Shown here one piece after another: positions 5,941 to 6,538 of a stretch of 6,538 bases of DNA. The position numbers and the translations under genes were made by a program. The DNA comes from Variovorax sp. (GTDB lineage: Bacteria; Pseudomonadota; Gammaproteobacteria; Burkholderiales; Burkholderiaceae_C). Every line of letters begins with the position of its first letter. The stretch's first letter is position 1. Below the pieces are notes generated by a model. The model did no database searches. It worked only from the letters and a program-made list of their open reading frames with translations, and was not told the origin of the DNA. The stretch spans positions 1 to 6,538 of the forward strand of contig JAQGLP010000504.1 of assembly GCA_028292835.1 (NCBI GenBank), in the 5' to 3' direction.

Positions 5941-6538
5941 ATGACTTCTATTGCAACCCCTGCTGCCGCCACCCCGGCCACTGCGTCTACCCCCAAGCCG
6001 GACCTGCTGGCCCTGATCGCGCGCAGCCGCGAGCAGCTCACCGCGCCGGGCGCGCCTTTCGAGCTGGCCGAGGTCAGCGTCAACGGCCAGACGCTCAAGG
6101 CCTATCGAAACGCCTTTGCCACGCTGCCCGCGCTGATCGACGCCGGCCGCGTCCACGGCGCGCGCGAATTCATGGTCTATGAGGGCGACCGCTGGACGTT
6201 CGAGCGCTTCTACAGCGCCGCCGATGCGCTGGCCGGCCGGCTGCAGGCCGAGCACGGTCTGCGCGCCGGCGACCGGGTGGCCATTGCCATGCGCAACCGG
6301 CCCGAATGGGCGGTGGCCTTTGCGGCGCTGGCGCTGCTGGGCGCCGTGCCCGCGCCGCTCAACAGCTTTGGCCTGCGGGACGAACTGCTGGCCAATTTGC
6401 GCGACCTGCGGCCGCGCTGGCTGATCTGCGACGCCGAGCGCTTTGACCACGTGGGCGCCGACCTGGCCGGGCTTGACTGCCGCGCCGTGGTGGTCGAGGG
6501 CGCGCCGGGGCAGGGCGATGCGGCCTGGGCCGCGTTGA
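5941..6538 (+). CDS. AMP-dependent acyl-CoA synthetase/ligase, N-terminal part (3' end outside the window)
   Basis: The frame starting at ATG 5941 is open to the right edge, giving 199 complete codons plus one base. The TGA formed by the last three bases is out of frame, so the gene is cut by the window and not ended by a stop. The visible part is the start of an ANL-superfamily ligase N-terminal domain: VYEGDRWTFERF, ADALAGRLQ, GLRAGDRVAIAMRNRPEW, then FAALALLGAVPAPLNSF and a RPRWLICDAE segment. This is the standard order in acyl-CoA synthetases. The ATP loop, adenylate motif and catalytic lysine lie beyond the edge, so activity cannot be verified. About 20 Ala/Thr/Pro-rich residues precede the fold and are probably flexible. 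It differs from the FATP-type ligase at 651-2456 and looks closer to ordinary class I acyl- or aryl-CoA ligases. It may activate another substrate, or an intermediate, of the same pathway. Confidence 0.88.
   Translation, partial: MTSIATPAAATPATASTPKPDLLALIARSREQLTAPGAPFELAEVSVNGQTLKAYRNAFATLPALIDAGRVHGAREFMVYEGDRWTFERFYSAADALAGRLQAEHGLRAGDRVAIAMRNRPEWAVAFAALALLGAVPAPLNSFGLRDELLANLRDLRPRWLICDAERFDHVGADLAGLDCRAVVVEGAPGQGDAAWAAL

Larger units (their letters stand above)
651..5941 (+). other. Tightly packed catabolic operon core
   Basis: Gene spacings from left to right are +47, -4, -14, +44 and +5 bases, all on one strand. No terminator-like hairpin with a T-run and no convincing sigma-70 promoter is visible in the two larger gaps. 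The genes most likely share one transcript that begins upstream of base 1 and continues past 6538. No regulator gene or operator is visible, so control cannot be inferred. Confidence 0.75.

Noticed and set aside
6536..6538. TGA at the very right edge, looking like a stop for the last ligase
   Set aside because: It is out of frame: the ligase codons end at 6537 (TTG) with one base left, so the gene continues past the window.

Overview
The window is a gene-dense stretch with six consecutive protein-coding genes, all on the + strand, two of them cut by the window edges. It reads as the middle of an acyl-CoA (beta-oxidation type) catabolic operon. GC content is high (about two thirds by eye), third positions are strongly G/C and spacing is tight. 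Together with the type of genes, this suggests a betaproteobacterium of the Burkholderiales, probably Comamonadaceae. That placement is a judgement from style and family resemblance, because no phylogenetic marker gene is present.

Layout: (1) 1-603, the C-terminal half of an acyl-CoA dehydrogenase (ACAD); (2) 651-2456, a complete FATP/very-long-chain-type acyl-CoA synthetase with a GTG start; (3) 2453-3577, a metallo-beta-lactamase-fold hydrolase with a complete metal site, starting in a 4-base ATGA overlap; (4) 3564-4751, an ACAD starting inside the end of gene 3; (5) 4796-5935, a second ACAD; (6) 5941 to the right edge, the N-terminal third of a second AMP-forming acyl-CoA ligase. No gap exceeds 50 bases. 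I see no promoter, terminator, RNA gene, mobile element, CRISPR array or notable repeat.

The likely shared job is activation of one or more carboxylic acids to CoA thioesters by the two ligases, then alpha,beta-dehydrogenation by the ACADs, with the hydrolase acting on a thioester or ring/lactone intermediate. Hydratase, hydroxyacyl-CoA dehydrogenase and thiolase genes are not in the window and would have to lie outside it.

The most informative observation is that ACAD genes 4 and 5 carry complementary halves of a normal ACAD active site. Gene 4 keeps the flavin-ring loops and a helix-G glutamate (E249) but lacks the FAD-adenylate motifs. Gene 5 keeps those motifs but lacks the glutamate and the flavin-ring loop. 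This is the pattern of the heteromeric alpha2beta2 ACADs known from steroid side-chain degradation in actinobacteria (FadE26-FadE27, FadE28-FadE29). Truncated gene 1 is also of the glutamate-bearing, motif-lacking kind, which predicts a missing partner upstream. The natural substrate cannot be read from the sequence; a bulky, branched or alicyclic acid, possibly steroid- or terpenoid-derived, is an inference.
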